Under the pieces are notes generated by a model, which saw only the letters and a program-made list of their open reading frames with translations, was not told the DNA's origin and searched no databases. A DNA stretch of 64,000 bases from Blastocatellia bacterium (GTDB lineage Bacteria > Acidobacteriota > Blastocatellia > Pyrinomonadales > Pyrinomonadaceae): contig PMSM01000002.1 in the NCBI GenBank assembly GCA_003168335.1, forward strand, positions 420,899 to 484,898, read 5' to 3'. Made by a program: the position numbers and the translations under genes. This document shows positions 42,475 to 51,673 of this stretch, in pieces; the stretch's first letter is position 1; every line of letters starts with the position of its first letter.

Positions 42475-43932
42475 ATGACGTTTCTCTTTTTGCTTCTGCC
42501 TTCGCTCTGCGGCGCGCTACTGGCCCTGACCGTGCGCCCGTATCGCAGGTTCGTCGGCTGGGTGAACGCGCTGCTATCGCTATTAGCAATCGGCGCGGCG
42601 CTCTCTTTCTGTCGCCACATTATCGCCGGGGGCGATGCGCCGACCTTTGGGCCGGGAGAAATGCTTCGGGCCGATAGCCTCTCCGCGCTGTTTATGGTCT
42701 GCGTCACTGCTGTCGCCGCGCTCACGCTCTGGCTCAGTCCCGGTCTGAGCCGCGAGTCTCACTACAGTGCCGCGCAACTGCGCCGCTATCATCTGTTCAT
42801 TAACCTGTTCATCTTTGCCATGCTGCTGGCCGTCTCGGCCAACAATGTCGGCTTCATGTGGATTGCGCTCGAGGCCACAACCATCTTCTCGGCGATGATT
42901 ATTCCGCTCTCGCTCACCAGAGCCTCAGTGGAAGCATCGTGGAAGTACATTCTCATCTGCTCGGTAGGGATTGCCCTGGCCTTCGCCGGGACGGTACTGG
43001 GTTACTTCGATTTCGTGACCCTCTCCGGACACGCGGAGGGCGCGCTCAATTGGCCCGTCCTGCTGGCCACGGCTCCGTCGCTGCACCCGGAGGTAATGCG
43101 TCTGTCCTTCGTCTTCATCCTCGTCGGCTACGGTACCAAGGCAGGCCTTGCGCCCATGCACACCTGGTTGCCGGACGCCCACTCGGAAGCGCCCGCCCAA
43201 CTCTCAGCCGCGATGTCCGGCGTGCTGTTGGCCGTGGCGCTCTATGCCATCTTGCGCTGGAAGGTGGTGGTGGACGCAGCCGTGGGCGGTAGTTATAGCA
43301 ACCACCTATTGCTTGCCCTCGGCCTGCTGTCGCTCGTGATTGCTACTTTTAGCATCGTGCTCTCACGCAACTACAAACGCATGCTGGCCTACTCGAGCAT
43401 CGAGCACACCGGCCTGCTGTGTGTGGGATTGGCCCTCGGTCCGCTCGGCACATTTGCAGCGATGTTGCATCTGGTGAACCACACGGCTGCCAAATCCATG
43501 ATGTTCTTTCTGGCGGGACGGGTCATGCATCGCTATCAAACGACGGAAATCAAACAAGTGTCCGGGCTGCTCAAGGTGATGCCGGTTACGGGCGGGCTTT
43601 TTGCCGTTGGGATGCTGGCCATTATCGGTCTCCCCCCGTTCGGCATCTTCGTTTCAGAGTTCGCCTTGATCCGCGCCGGCTTCGCCGCGGGTAATCCCTG
43701 GTTGATGGGGATCGTGCTGGCGCTGCTCGCCGTGGCTTTCATCGCGCTCATCAACCACCTCAACCGGATGCTGTACGGCGCAGCGCCAGAGGGCGTGACA
43801 GTGGGAGAGGGTAGCCGGTGGGCGCTGGCCCCGTTACTGATCAACGTGGCGGTGCTTACTGTCCTGGGCTTGTTCCTACCCGCACCGCTCCTGGCGCTGC
43901 TTAATCAAATTGTGGGGATCGTTTCCAAATGA
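42475..43932 (+). CDS. Ehr complex antiporter-like membrane subunit (HyfF/NuoN-type)
   Basis: The 485-residue protein is the second Mrp-type ion channel subunit, with about 14 helices. Motifs are FMWIALEATTIFSAMIIPLS (helix 5 glutamate), YGTKAGLAPMHTWLPDAHSEAPAQLSAAMSGVLLA (helix 7-8 lysine and histidines), RNYKRMLAYSSIEHTGLLCVG and HLVNHTAAKSMMFFLAGRVMH. The start at MTFLFLLLPS is preferred over an upstream frame start at 42430 because the first helix begins there. Two channel subunits suggest two ion pathways per complex. Confidence 0.9.
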   Translation: MTFLFLLLPSLCGALLALTVRPYRRFVGWVNALLSLLAIGAALSFCRHIIAGGDAPTFGPGEMLRADSLSALFMVCVTAVAALTLWLSPGLSRESHYSAAQLRRYHLFINLFIFAMLLAVSANNVGFMWIALEATTIFSAMIIPLSLTRASVEASWKYILICSVGIALAFAGTVLGYFDFVTLSGHAEGALNWPVLLATAPSLHPEVMRLSFVFILVGYGTKAGLAPMHTWLPDAHSEAPAQLSAAMSGVLLAVALYAILRWKVVVDAAVGGSYSNHLLLALGLLSLVIATFSIVLSRNYKRMLAYSSIEHTGLLCVGLALGPLGTFAAMLHLVNHTAAKSMMFFLAGRVMHRYQTTEIKQVSGLLKVMPVTGGLFAVGMLAIIGLPPFGIFVSEFALIRAGFAAGNPWLMGIVLALLAVAFIALINHLNRMLYGAAPEGVTVGEGSRWALAPLLINVAVLTVLGLFLPAPLLALLNQIVGIVSK

Positions 43933-45506
43933 GTGACCCTTCTCAGGTGCAAAGCGCCATCGCGCGATACCTCGATAGCCGCGTGGACGAAATTCAGATA
44001 ACTCGCGGCAACGAACTCCATTGCCGGATTCAGCGCGGCGCTGCGCCGCGGCTCGCCGGCCTGCTGCGGGCCGAGTTCCACGCTGAACTCGTCCTCATGG
44101 TCGCCAACGACCGCAGAGCCGATAGGGGCGCTTTCGAAATCCACTACCTTTTCGCAAATGCTCGAGAGAACTGGTTCGTCCATGCCACTAAAGAATTGAC
44201 GCGCGAAGAGCCGGCAATTATCTCGCTCGCGACCTTCTACTACCCCGCGTCGCGCTTCGAGCGTGAGATTAAAGACTTGTTCGGCATCGACGCGATCGGC
44301 CATCCAGACCCGAGGCCTCTGGTGCGGCACGCCTTCTGGCCGAGCGATTACTTCCCGCTACGCAAAGATGCTGTCCCGCCTGATTTCGAGGACGACGGCA
44401 CACCCTTCCCCTTCAAGCCAGTCGGCGGCGAGGGTGTCTACGAGATTCCCGTTGGCCCCGTGCATGCCGGCATCATCGAGCCGGGGCACTTTCGCATCAG
44501 CGCCATCGGCGAGACCGTCATCAACCTCAAGATCCGTCTCTACTTCACCCACAAGGGGACTGAGAAGCTGTTCGAGGGACGCTTACCGGCGGACGGTCTG
44601 GAGCTGGCTGAACGCATCTCAGGTGACACGACAATTGGTCACTCCCTGGCCTACTGCCAGGCGCTCGAATCGCTCGCCCGTACTGAAGTTCCGAGCCGCG
44701 CCCGTTATCTACGCGTGATCCTGCTCGAGATGGAGCGGCTCTACAATCACATTGCTGACTTCGGCGCGATTGCCAACGACACCGGGTTCGCCATCGCGAA
44801 CGCCCACTGCTTACGCCTTCGCGAGCGGCTGCTGCGCTTGAACAAACGGCTGACGGGAAACCGCCTCCTGCGCGGCGGAGTTGTCCCCGGCGGCGTCCGT
44901 TTTGATTTGCCGGACGGACTCGACCTTGCGGCGGAACTCTACTCGATCCTGACCGACTTCAATGAGATCGTTGACATCAGTTTGAAGAACACGATGTTGA
45001 TGGACCGGCTTGAGGGCACGGGCTGTCTGACCAGGCAGACCGCAGTCGATCACGGTGTGCTCGGTTATGTCGCGCGCGCCTCGGGAGTTGACATCGACGC
45101 TCGACGAGATCACCCATTTGCCGCCTATGGCGAGCTCGACTTCAAAGTGCCCGTCTATGAAAGCGGCGACGTGTACGCGCGGACGATGATGAGAGTGGAA
45201 GAAGCAGCGCAGTCGGTGTCACTGATCCGGCAGGCGAGCAAGCGACTGGCTCCTGGACCACTTGCTGCGCCGCTGCTGCCGTCACCCGCATTCGAGCCCG
45301 CCTTCGGGATCGTGGAGGGCTGGCGCGGCGCCATTGTCCACTGGGTAATGGTCGACGGTGAAGGAAGGCTGTACCGCGTTAAGATCAAGGACCCCTCGTT
45401 CGTCAACTGGCCAGCGCTTTCGTTTGCGGTGCTAAAAAATATCGTGCCCGATTTTCCGCTCTGTAATAAGTCCTTTGGCCTGTCGTATTCAGGAAATGAT
45501 CTGTAG
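43929..45506 (+). CDS. Ehr complex large subunit: NuoC-NuoD-like fusion lacking NiFe ligands
   Basis: The 525-residue protein has an N-terminal 30-kDa (NuoC-like) domain of about 150 residues, with ATFYYPASRFEREIKDLFGI, fused to a NuoD/HycE-like domain beginning at VGPVHAGIIEPGHFRIS. In hydrogenases the first nickel motif reads ERVCGICGFAHS. Here the same position reads ERISGDTTIGHS, with S231 and T234 in place of the cysteines. The C-terminal DPCxxC motif is also absent, and the end reads FPLCNKSFGLSYSGNDL. A NiFe centre therefore cannot form, and this is not a hydrogenase. The complex also lacks the polyferredoxin subunit (HyfH/NuoI). It overlaps the previous stop by 4 nt. Confidence 0.9.
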   Translation: MSDPSQVQSAIARYLDSRVDEIQITRGNELHCRIQRGAAPRLAGLLRAEFHAELVLMVANDRRADRGAFEIHYLFANARENWFVHATKELTREEPAIISLATFYYPASRFEREIKDLFGIDAIGHPDPRPLVRHAFWPSDYFPLRKDAVPPDFEDDGTPFPFKPVGGEGVYEIPVGPVHAGIIEPGHFRISAIGETVINLKIRLYFTHKGTEKLFEGRLPADGLELAERISGDTTIGHSLAYCQALESLARTEVPSRARYLRVILLEMERLYNHIADFGAIANDTGFAIANAHCLRLRERLLRLNKRLTGNRLLRGGVVPGGVRFDLPDGLDLAAELYSILTDFNEIVDISLKNTMLMDRLEGTGCLTRQTAVDHGVLGYVARASGVDIDARRDHPFAAYGELDFKVPVYESGDVYARTMMRVEEAAQSVSLIRQASKRLAPGPLAAPLLPSPAFEPAFGIVEGWRGAIVHWVMVDGEGRLYRVKIKDPSFVNWPALSFAVLKNIVPDFPLCNKSFGLSYSGNDL

Positions 45507-45517
45507 AGAGTAGAAAA

Positions 45518-45561
45518 GAAAAACGACCATCGTCGGCGATGGCCAGAGGTTCTCGTTTTTC
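45518..45561. terminator. bidirectional terminator-like hairpin after the Ehr operon
   Basis: GAAAAACGA (45518-45526) pairs with TCGTTTTTC (45553-45561), and an inner stem CCATCG/CGATGG pairs at 45527-45542. A runs on one side and T runs on the other allow termination from either strand, between the operon and the tRNA on the opposite strand. Confidence 0.6.
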
Positions 45562-45572
45562 CTCAGAAATAG

Positions 45573-45648
<76 letters not shown>

Positions 45649-45881
45649 ACATTTTTCACTGAAGAACTTCGCGGAGAATTCTACCGAACGCAAAGTCCAA
45701 TGTCCAAAGACACTACCTGCCGACAGATGAACGCAGATGAACACGGATAGAGGAAAGAGACCGAAGAGGCTTAGAACCGTGAATTAGTTACCGGGAGCCC
45801 CGTCCGTCGTTGGCTTCCCCTTTTTGGCTTGCTGTCTTTGTGGTTCCGAATCCGAATAATCTGTGTTCATCCGCGGCTTGG

Positions 45882-47195
45882 CTATTTTTTTAGCCAGCCG
45901 TCGAGGATTGAATCCTGGACCACAATCGTTTGTGAGCGTTCGGGGCCCGTCGATACCAGTCCAATCTCCACGCCTATCCTCTCAGAAAGAAAATCGATAT
46001 AGCTGCGCGCGTTCGGCGGTAAAGCGTCCAGGTCCGTGATACCCAGAGTGGGACTCTTCCAGCCGGGAAGTTTCTCGAAGATGGGTTCGACGCGGCGCAG
46101 GTCCTGCGAAACCGAGGGCAGGGAATCGCACCGGCGACCGTCCAGGTTGTAACCCACGCACACTTTGATTTCATCCAGAGCGTCGAGGACGTCGAGTTTG
46201 GTCAGGGCCACTGAAGTAAACCCATTGATCTCTGCCGCGTAGCGCGTGGCGAAAGCGTCGAACCAGCCACAGCGGCGCGGGCGGCCGGTAGAAGCGCCAT
46301 ACTCGCGGCCACGTTCCCGGATCAGTTGTCCCATCTCAGCTTCGCCGTCGAGCATCTCGGTCGGAAACGGTCCTTCTCCAACGCGAGTCGTGTAGGTGCG
46401 AACTATGCCCAGGACGCCGGTCAGGTGTTGCGGGGCGAGACCGGTGCCGATCAATGCTCCGCCAATGACCGTGTTTGATGAGGTGACGAACGGATACGTT
46501 CCATGATCGACATCGAGCAAAGTAGCCTGGGCGCCTTCCAGCAGGATCGAATCACCGCGAGCAGCGGCCTGGTTGAGAAAATGAGTCGTGTCGCAAAGGA
46601 ATGGCGCCAGGCGTTCGACCATCGCCGAGGTTTCGTCAAAGATCGAATCGGCGTCGAGCGGCTGGCCACCGTACGCGACGATGATTCGATTGGCGTCTTC
46701 AAGGTTCCGCTCAATGCGCGACCGCAGCACTTCGGAAACCAGCGCATCGGCGACGCGAATGCCGCGCCGCCCGGCTTTATCTTCGTAAGCTGGCCCAATG
46801 CCGCGCAGCGTAGTCCCGACTTTTTCGTTGCCCAGTCGCTCTTCACTAGTGTGATCCAGCGCCCTGTGATAAGGAAGAATCAGGTGAGCGCGGGAACTGA
46901 CTTTCACGCGCTCCGGGGTGACGCTTATGCCCTGCGCCATGAGCCGATCCGCTTCTTCGAAGAAAGCTTTCGGATCGATCACCATGCCGTTGCCGAGCAC
47001 GCAGGTCTTACCAGCATGAACGATTCCCGAGGGCAGCAGGTGAAGCACAAAAGATCGATCGCCGATCTGCACAGAGTGACCGGCGTTATGGCCGCCCTGA
47101 TAGCGCGCCACGATGTCGAACCGCTCCGCGAGCAGATCGACAATCTTACCCTTGCCCTCGTCGCCCCACTGGGCGCCAATAACTGCGATAACCAT
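45882..47195 (-). CDS. purA: adenylosuccinate synthase
   Basis: The 437-residue enzyme makes adenylosuccinate from IMP, aspartate and GTP, the first committed step to AMP. The P-loop-like start IGAQWGDEGKGKIVDLLAERF contains the catalytic aspartate, and QGGHNAGHSV supplies the catalytic histidine. GTTLRGIGPAYEDKAGRRGIR, LLEGAQATLLDVDHGTYPFVTSSNT and TGRPRRCGWFDA follow in the expected order. The length is normal. It lies downstream of trxA on the same strand, after a terminator-like hairpin. Confidence 0.97.
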   Translation of the reverse strand: MVIAVIGAQWGDEGKGKIVDLLAERFDIVARYQGGHNAGHSVQIGDRSFVLHLLPSGIVHAGKTCVLGNGMVIDPKAFFEEADRLMAQGISVTPERVKVSSRAHLILPYHRALDHTSEERLGNEKVGTTLRGIGPAYEDKAGRRGIRVADALVSEVLRSRIERNLEDANRIIVAYGGQPLDADSIFDETSAMVERLAPFLCDTTHFLNQAAARGDSILLEGAQATLLDVDHGTYPFVTSSNTVIGGALIGTGLAPQHLTGVLGIVRTYTTRVGEGPFPTEMLDGEAEMGQLIRERGREYGASTGRPRRCGWFDAFATRYAAEINGFTSVALTKLDVLDALDEIKVCVGYNLDGRRCDSLPSVSQDLRRVEPIFEKLPGWKSPTLGITDLDALPPNARSYIDFLSERIGVEIGLVSTGPERSQTIVVQDSILDGWLKK

Positions 47196-47263
47196 GGTCA
47201 GAAGTCAGAAATCCGAAGGTCAGAAGTCAGAAGCAAAGAGATGCGGCAACTTCGTTTGAACAC

Positions 47264-47303
47264 AAAACAGGCGCGGCTGTGTCAACAACACCGAAACCGC
47301 GCC
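47264..47303 (-). terminator. probable terminator of trxA
   Basis: On the minus strand GGCGCGG (from 47303) pairs with CCGCGCC (to 47270) around a 20-nt loop and is followed by TGTTTTGTG. It lies 16 nt past the trxA stop and before purA. Confidence 0.5.
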
Positions 47304-47318
47304 TCGTTCGTTTGTGGA

Positions 47319-47663
47319 TTAGGCTACGGTAGCAGCCCCAACATGCTTGTCCAGCATGCGCGAGATTGCCTGCTCGGAGGTCGCGCCCACCACCCGCTCT
47401 TCTTCTTTGCCGTTCTTGAAGAGAATCAGAGTGGGAATACCCTTGATGCCGAAGCGTTGCGAGACCGAAGGGTTGTCGTCGACGTTAACCTTCACGACGC
47501 GCGCGCTGCTCGCGTATTTTTCGGCCACAGCCTCGACCGTGGGTGCAAGCATGCGACACGGCGCGCACCACGCGGCCCAAAAGTCTACCAAAACCGGCCG
47601 ATCCGATTTCAGTACGTCATCTTCAAAAGCACCATCAGTGGTTTCTTTCACATGCTCACTCAT
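47319..47663 (-). CDS. trxA: thioredoxin with WCAPC active site
   Basis: The 114-residue protein is a full-length thioredoxin: VLVDFWAAWCAPCRMLAPTVE holds the redox pair, followed by VNVDDNPSVSQRFGIKGIPTLILFKNGKE with the cis-proline. The active site reads WCAPC instead of the usual WCGPC, a variant that occurs in some thioredoxins and may shift the redox potential. It reduces disulfides in cytosolic proteins. It follows glgA by 42 nt. Confidence 0.95.
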   Translation of the reverse strand: MSEHVKETTDGAFEDDVLKSDRPVLVDFWAAWCAPCRMLAPTVEAVAEKYASSARVVKVNVDDNPSVSQRFGIKGIPTLILFKNGKEEERVVGATSEQAISRMLDKHVGAATVA

Positions 47664-47705
47664 TAAATTTAAACTCCTTAGGGTGTTAACGATTTTTCAT
47701 TCGGC

Positions 47706-49154
47706 CTAACGCGAAGACTGAACCTGATTCTGGCCGGCTCCGGCAATTTCATCGTAAAGCTCAAGGTACTTGTTTGCCGCGACCGACCATGAGTTATCCG
47801 TGGTCATTCCGTTACGCTGTATCTTTACCCAAATATCGGGTTGAGTATAAAAGTAAATCGCTTCGCGTATTTTATCAAGCATAGCCGGGGCAGAATAGGG
47901 GCCAAACTTGAATCCATTGCCTTTATTTGTAGCTACATCGTAGCTTTGGACGGTGTCATCCAGCCCGCCAGTGGCGCGGACCACGGGAACCGTGCCATAG
48001 CGCATGCTGTACATTTGATTCAGGCCACATGGTTCAAACAGCGAAGGCATCAGAAAGATATCCGCGCCGGCCTCGATCTGATGCGCCAAAGGCTCTCCGG
48101 CATAGCCCTTATAGATGCCGACCCGATTCGGCGCCGCATCGTGCCAGCTTTGCAAAAAATCTTCGTACTCTCGTGCTCCTGCACCCAGCGCAATAAAAAA
48201 CGCGCCCGCATCAAGAATGCCGCCCGCCGCCTGTCTGATTAAATCGTAACCTTTCTGACCTACCAGACGAGAGATGATCGCGATGATCGGCCGGTCGAGT
48301 TCTTCGGGCAGCCCGAAGCGTCGCAAGAGATCGAGTTTGCATTCACGCTTTCCAGCCACGGCGTCGAGTGAAAAGTGTGCGGCAATGTCCGTGTCAGTTT
48401 CCGGATTCCAGATTTCGTAATCGACGCCGTTGGCGATTCCTGCCAGCCGATCACTGCGCGCGCGCATCAACCAGTCAAGTCCATAACCCTGCTCAGGCGT
48501 TTGAATCTCACGCGCATAACGCGGGCTGACAGTCGACAAGGCGTCCGCGGCGATGATCCCGGCTTTCAGGGCCGAGGCCGTCCCCTTCAACATGAAATCG
48601 GAGGTGTACTCGGAAAACCCCAGCCACCAAAGATCCGCAGGCTTAAAGAGCCCCTGATAAGCAAGATTGTGAATGGAAAAAACAGTGCGGGTGTTCGCAA
48701 AGAATTCTTCCTGCTGCCGGCGCGCGCGCATTTCAACGGTAGCAAAACCACAGGGCCAATCGTTGCAGTGCACCACCTCCGGCGCATCACCGAGCCGGCG
48801 GAGTAAAGCAATTGCGGCTCGGCAAAAAAACGCGAACCGTTCGAAATCATCTACGTCGCCATAAATCTTACCGCGCGCGAAATAGTGTGGCGCGTCAATC
48901 AAATAGGTCGGCGCATTGAGCGCTTCGCTGATCCAGACTGGGATGCGCGGACGTTTACCTCGCCACTCAACTTCAAGGTCATCGATGAAAGTGCCGCTCA
49001 GAAGACCGCGGTCAACCTGATCGTAGAGTGGGGTGATGAGAAAAGAATCAGCGCCGGCGGCGTGCAGGGCCTTGGTCAGCGCTCCGGACACATCGGCAAG
49101 GCCGCCGGTCTTGGCAAACGGAACTGCTTCGGATGAGAGAATGGCGACGCGCAT
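47706..49154 (-). CDS. glgA: glycogen synthase (ADP-glucose type)
   Basis: The 482-residue GT5 enzyme extends alpha-1,4-glucan from ADP-glucose. The N-terminal KTGGLADVSGAL motif binds the sugar nucleotide. VFSIHNLAYQGLF, STVSPRYAREIQTPEQGYGLDWLM, GIANGVDYEIWNPETD, ISRLVGQKGYDLI and LMPSLFEPCGLNQMYSMRYGTVPVVRATGGLDDTV follow, all typical. No other glycogen genes are nearby. Confidence 0.97.
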   Translation of the reverse strand: MRVAILSSEAVPFAKTGGLADVSGALTKALHAAGADSFLITPLYDQVDRGLLSGTFIDDLEVEWRGKRPRIPVWISEALNAPTYLIDAPHYFARGKIYGDVDDFERFAFFCRAAIALLRRLGDAPEVVHCNDWPCGFATVEMRARRQQEEFFANTRTVFSIHNLAYQGLFKPADLWWLGFSEYTSDFMLKGTASALKAGIIAADALSTVSPRYAREIQTPEQGYGLDWLMRARSDRLAGIANGVDYEIWNPETDTDIAAHFSLDAVAGKRECKLDLLRRFGLPEELDRPIIAIISRLVGQKGYDLIRQAAGGILDAGAFFIALGAGAREYEDFLQSWHDAAPNRVGIYKGYAGEPLAHQIEAGADIFLMPSLFEPCGLNQMYSMRYGTVPVVRATGGLDDTVQSYDVATNKGNGFKFGPYSAPAMLDKIREAIYFYTQPDIWVKIQRNGMTTDNSWSVAANKYLELYDEIAGAGQNQVQSSR

Positions 49155-49169
49155 GAAAACTCAAGGATG

Positions 49170-49269
49170 AAGGATGAAGGCGGAAGGAAGACGGGCGAAA
49201 GCAGAAAGGTGAAGGCCAAGACTGCTCACGTCTAAGCAGTCGTTATTTCATCCTGCCGCCTTCATCCTT
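49170..49269. repeat. AAGGATGAAGGCGG inverted repeat between rho and glgA
   Basis: AAGGATGAAGGCGG (49170-49183) and CCGCCTTCATCCTT (49256-49269) are exact inverted copies bounding a 72-nt middle that includes GACTGCTCACGTCTAAGCAGTC. Such GATGAAG-type repeats are common intergenic sequences in this group of bacteria. Confidence 0.65.
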
Positions 49270-49274
49270 GTTGC

Positions 49275-50636
49275 CTAGGTTTGCATCGAAGCCAGAAACT
49301 CAGCGTTCGACTTTGTCTTCTCGAGTCTTTCGAGCACTACTTCCATCTGCTCGACGGGCGACAGCGGATTCAGCACGCGGCGCATGACCCAGATGCGGGC
49401 CAGATCTTCCTTGCTGATGAGCAGTTCCTCTTTGCGCGTTCCGGATCTTTGCAGGTCGATGGCCGGGAAGAGTCGCTTGTCGCTGAGCCGGCGATCCAGA
49501 TGAATCTCAGAGTTGCCGGTGCCTTTGAACTCTTCAAAGATTACGTCGTCCATGCGCGAGCCGGTGTCGATTAGCGCGGTGGCGATGATCGTGAGCGAAC
49601 CGCCTTCTTCGATGTTGCGCGCCGCGCCAAAGAAACGCTTTGGACGCTGGAGTGCGTTTGAATCGATACCACCGGAAAGGATCTTGCCGCTGGGCGGAAC
49701 CACGGCGTTGTGCGCGCGCGCTAAACGCGTAATCGAATCCAGCAGGATCACGACGTCGCGTTTGTGCTCGACCAGGCGCTTGGCCTTTTCAATCACCATG
49801 TCGGCCACCTGCACGTGCCGCGTGGGCGGCTCGTCAAACGTCGACGAGATGACTTCGCCCTGCACCGAACGCTGCATGTCGGTAACTTCTTCAGGTCGCT
49901 CGTCGATCAGCAGCACGATCAGTGTGACTTCCGGATGGTTTTGCGTGACCGAATTAGCGATGGCTTGCAGCAGCATGGTCTTGCCGGTGCGTGGCGGTGA
50001 AACGATCAAGCCGCGCTGGCCCTTGCCCAGCGGCGTGACCAAATCGATGACCCGCGCCGAGAGGTTCTCGGGACCGACTTCCATTTTGAGCATCTCATCG
50101 GGATAAAGCGGCGTCAGGTTGTCGAAGAAAACCTTCTCGCGTGCCTGATCCGGCGATTCGAAGTTAATTGCTTCGACCTTAATGAGTGCGAAGTAGCGCT
50201 CGCCCTCTTTCGGCGGACGAATCTGACCGCTGATGGTGTCGCCGGTGCGCAAGTCGAACTTACGAATCTGCGATGGCGAGACATAAATGTCGTCGGGACC
50301 GGGCAGGTAGTTGTATTCCGGAGCGCGCAGAAATCCGAAGCCGTCCGGCAAGGTTTCCAGGACGCCTTCGGAAAAGATGAGCCCGCTTTTTTCGGTTTGC
50401 GCCGCGAGCACTTTGAAGATCAACTCCTGCTTGCGCATCCCGGTGGCCCCGGGCACGTCCATGCCCTTCGCAACCTGAGTGAGCGCCGAGATTGACATCT
50501 CTTTCAGATCGGAGAGATTGAACGCCGGTAGACTGCCGTCATGGTTCACTGCGATTTCCTCGGGCGCTTCAGCCGTGGCGACGCCGCCACCGTTATCGCC
50601 ACCGCCGTCGTTGTTCGTGCGTCTTTTGTTTGCCAT
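49275..50636 (-). CDS. rho: transcription termination factor Rho
   Basis: The 453-residue protein is the hexameric RNA helicase that ends transcription. An asparagine/glycine-rich N-terminus is followed by the Rho N-terminal domain ([20 protein letters not shown]), the RNA-binding cold-shock-like domain ([37 protein letters not shown]) and the ATPase with Walker [15 protein letters not shown] and Walker [19 protein letters not shown]. The start MANKRR at 50636 fits the usual N-terminus better than the GTG at 50654. Confidence 0.97.
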   Translation of the reverse strand: MANKRRTNNDGGGDNGGGVATAEAPEEIAVNHDGSLPAFNLSDLKEMSISALTQVAKGMDVPGATGMRKQELIFKVLAAQTEKSGLIFSEGVLETLPDGFGFLRAPEYNYLPGPDDIYVSPSQIRKFDLRTGDTISGQIRPPKEGERYFALIKVEAINFESPDQAREKVFFDNLTPLYPDEMLKMEVGPENLSARVIDLVTPLGKGQRGLIVSPPRTGKTMLLQAIANSVTQNHPEVTLIVLLIDERPEEVTDMQRSVQGEVISSTFDEPPTRHVQVADMVIEKAKRLVEHKRDVVILLDSITRLARAHNAVVPPSGKILSGGIDSNALQRPKRFFGAARNIEEGGSLTIIATALIDTGSRMDDVIFEEFKGTGNSEIHLDRRLSDKRLFPAIDLQRSGTRKEELLISKEDLARIWVMRRVLNPLSPVEQMEVVLERLEKTKSNAEFLASMQT

Positions 50637-51018
50637 ATTAGCTCTTTCGTGCACGGCAATATTTCGCCGAGCCTTTGTTCCTGTTTTGCCATCCTGTCAA
50701 TTGATTTCAACTATGCCGGTTAAAGGGAAAGTTTCCTCGCGGTTATGGGGGAAGCTCGTGTGGGGGCTGCCCACCGCGATAACTGAGTTCTTACCAACCT
50801 TACCGTCAGAGGTCGGAACCCACCAGAGACGAGTCGCTCGATTTGGATGCCGGTTGACGGGGATTGCGTGGTCTCAGGTCAGATTTCAGGTTCAGCCAAG
50901 GTCGGACGATGTACCTGGTTTTTCTCTTTCGTCTCTGCTTCTTCCAGTTTGGATTTCTAATTCTAAACGAAAGCTGGAAAATCGCAAGGACGAACTTGTC
51001 TCGAAGCCCCGAGCCTTG
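50637..51018. other. intergenic region upstream of rho
   Basis: I see no gene and no strong hairpin. The stretch separates engB from rho on the same strand and probably contains the rho promoter and leader; rho leaders are often long and autoregulated, but no specific signal is visible. Short direct repeats of a CAGGTCAGATTTCAGGTTCAG type occur near 50876. Confidence 0.5.
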
Positions 51019-51597
51019 CTAACTTTTCAGTGACTTTTCTATTGCTCTCCAAACGTCTTCTCGGCCACGCTTCTCCGTCGCTGAGTAAACTAAAACCCGG
51101 GCGGAGTTGAACGCGCGCTCGGCGCGGCCGATATTCTTGCGCAATTCATTATTCGAAAGCTTGTCGGATTTCGTAGCGACGATCAAGTGTGGCTTTTGAT
51201 TGTGCTTGAGCCACTCGTGAAGCTGCAAGTCCTGTTTCGAGGGTTCGTGACGCGAATCGACGAGGTGAATTGATAGCACAAGGTGCTCGCGTTTGGCAAG
51301 GTAGTTTTCGGCGGCAATCCCCCATTCCGCTTTCACTGCCATCGGTGCCCGCGCGTAGCCATAGCCGGGTAAATCAACCAGACGAAACCATTCGTTAATC
51401 AAATAGAAGTTCAGCGACTGAGTTCTTCCGGGCGTGTTTGAGGTGCGCGCCAGCCCGCGAACCCCCAACAATGAATTGATTAAGCTTGATTTGCCTACGT
51501 TCGAGCGACCCAGGAAGGCGATCTCCGGCTTCGCATCCTGCGGCCAATCGGTTTCCTGAAAGGCGCTCTTCAGGAATTGAGCGCTGGTAATCTTCAT
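51019..51597 (-). CDS. engB: ribosome-biogenesis GTPase YihA/YsxC/EngB
   Basis: The 192-residue GTPase helps assemble the large ribosomal subunit. It has G1 GRSNVGKSSLIN, the G2-region threonine in NTPGRTQSLNFY, G3 DLPGYGYA and G4 ATKSDKLS. The start MKITSAQF at 51597 is chosen over a TTG five codons upstream. It lies downstream of lon and an unknown gene, and the lon-ysxC neighbourhood is common in bacteria. Confidence 0.95.
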   Translation of the reverse strand: MKITSAQFLKSAFQETDWPQDAKPEIAFLGRSNVGKSSLINSLLGVRGLARTSNTPGRTQSLNFYLINEWFRLVDLPGYGYARAPMAVKAEWGIAAENYLAKREHLVLSIHLVDSRHEPSKQDLQLHEWLKHNQKPHLIVATKSDKLSNNELRKNIGRAERAFNSARVLVYSATEKRGREDVWRAIEKSLKS

Positions 51598-51673
51598 TCT
51601 GCAAGCAGGCAATTCGAGGCCGGCAATTGGCGCCGGCCTCGCACGGCCCTGGAGGTGAAAACTTCGGTTGAGC

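Larger units (their letters stand above)
37130..45572. mobile_element. putative genomic island in tRNA-Lys carrying an Ehr-type complex
   Basis: The segment is bounded on the left by a 45-nt copy of the 3' part of tRNA-Lys, from the anticodon loop to CCA, and on the right by the 3' end of the intact tRNA-Lys in the same orientation. This is the arrangement produced when an element recombines with the 3' end of a tRNA gene and restores it. The island is about 8.4 kb, and all its genes read on the plus strand, opposite to both flanks. None of the chromosomal repeat families is obvious inside. No integrase gene is present, so it is either a decayed element or was moved in trans. Confidence 0.6.

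Noticed and set aside
43929..45506. Active [NiFe] hydrogenase large subunit
   Set aside because: Both nickel-ligand cysteine pairs are missing, and no maturation genes are near.
45792..45823. Plus-strand terminator GGGAGCC...GGCTTCCC with T run
   Set aside because: The stem has a bulge, and no plus-strand gene ends just before it, because the Ehr operon already has a hairpin at 45518-45561.
46503..47666. 387-codon plus-strand frame
   Set aside because: It is antisense to purA and trxA, both certain genes.
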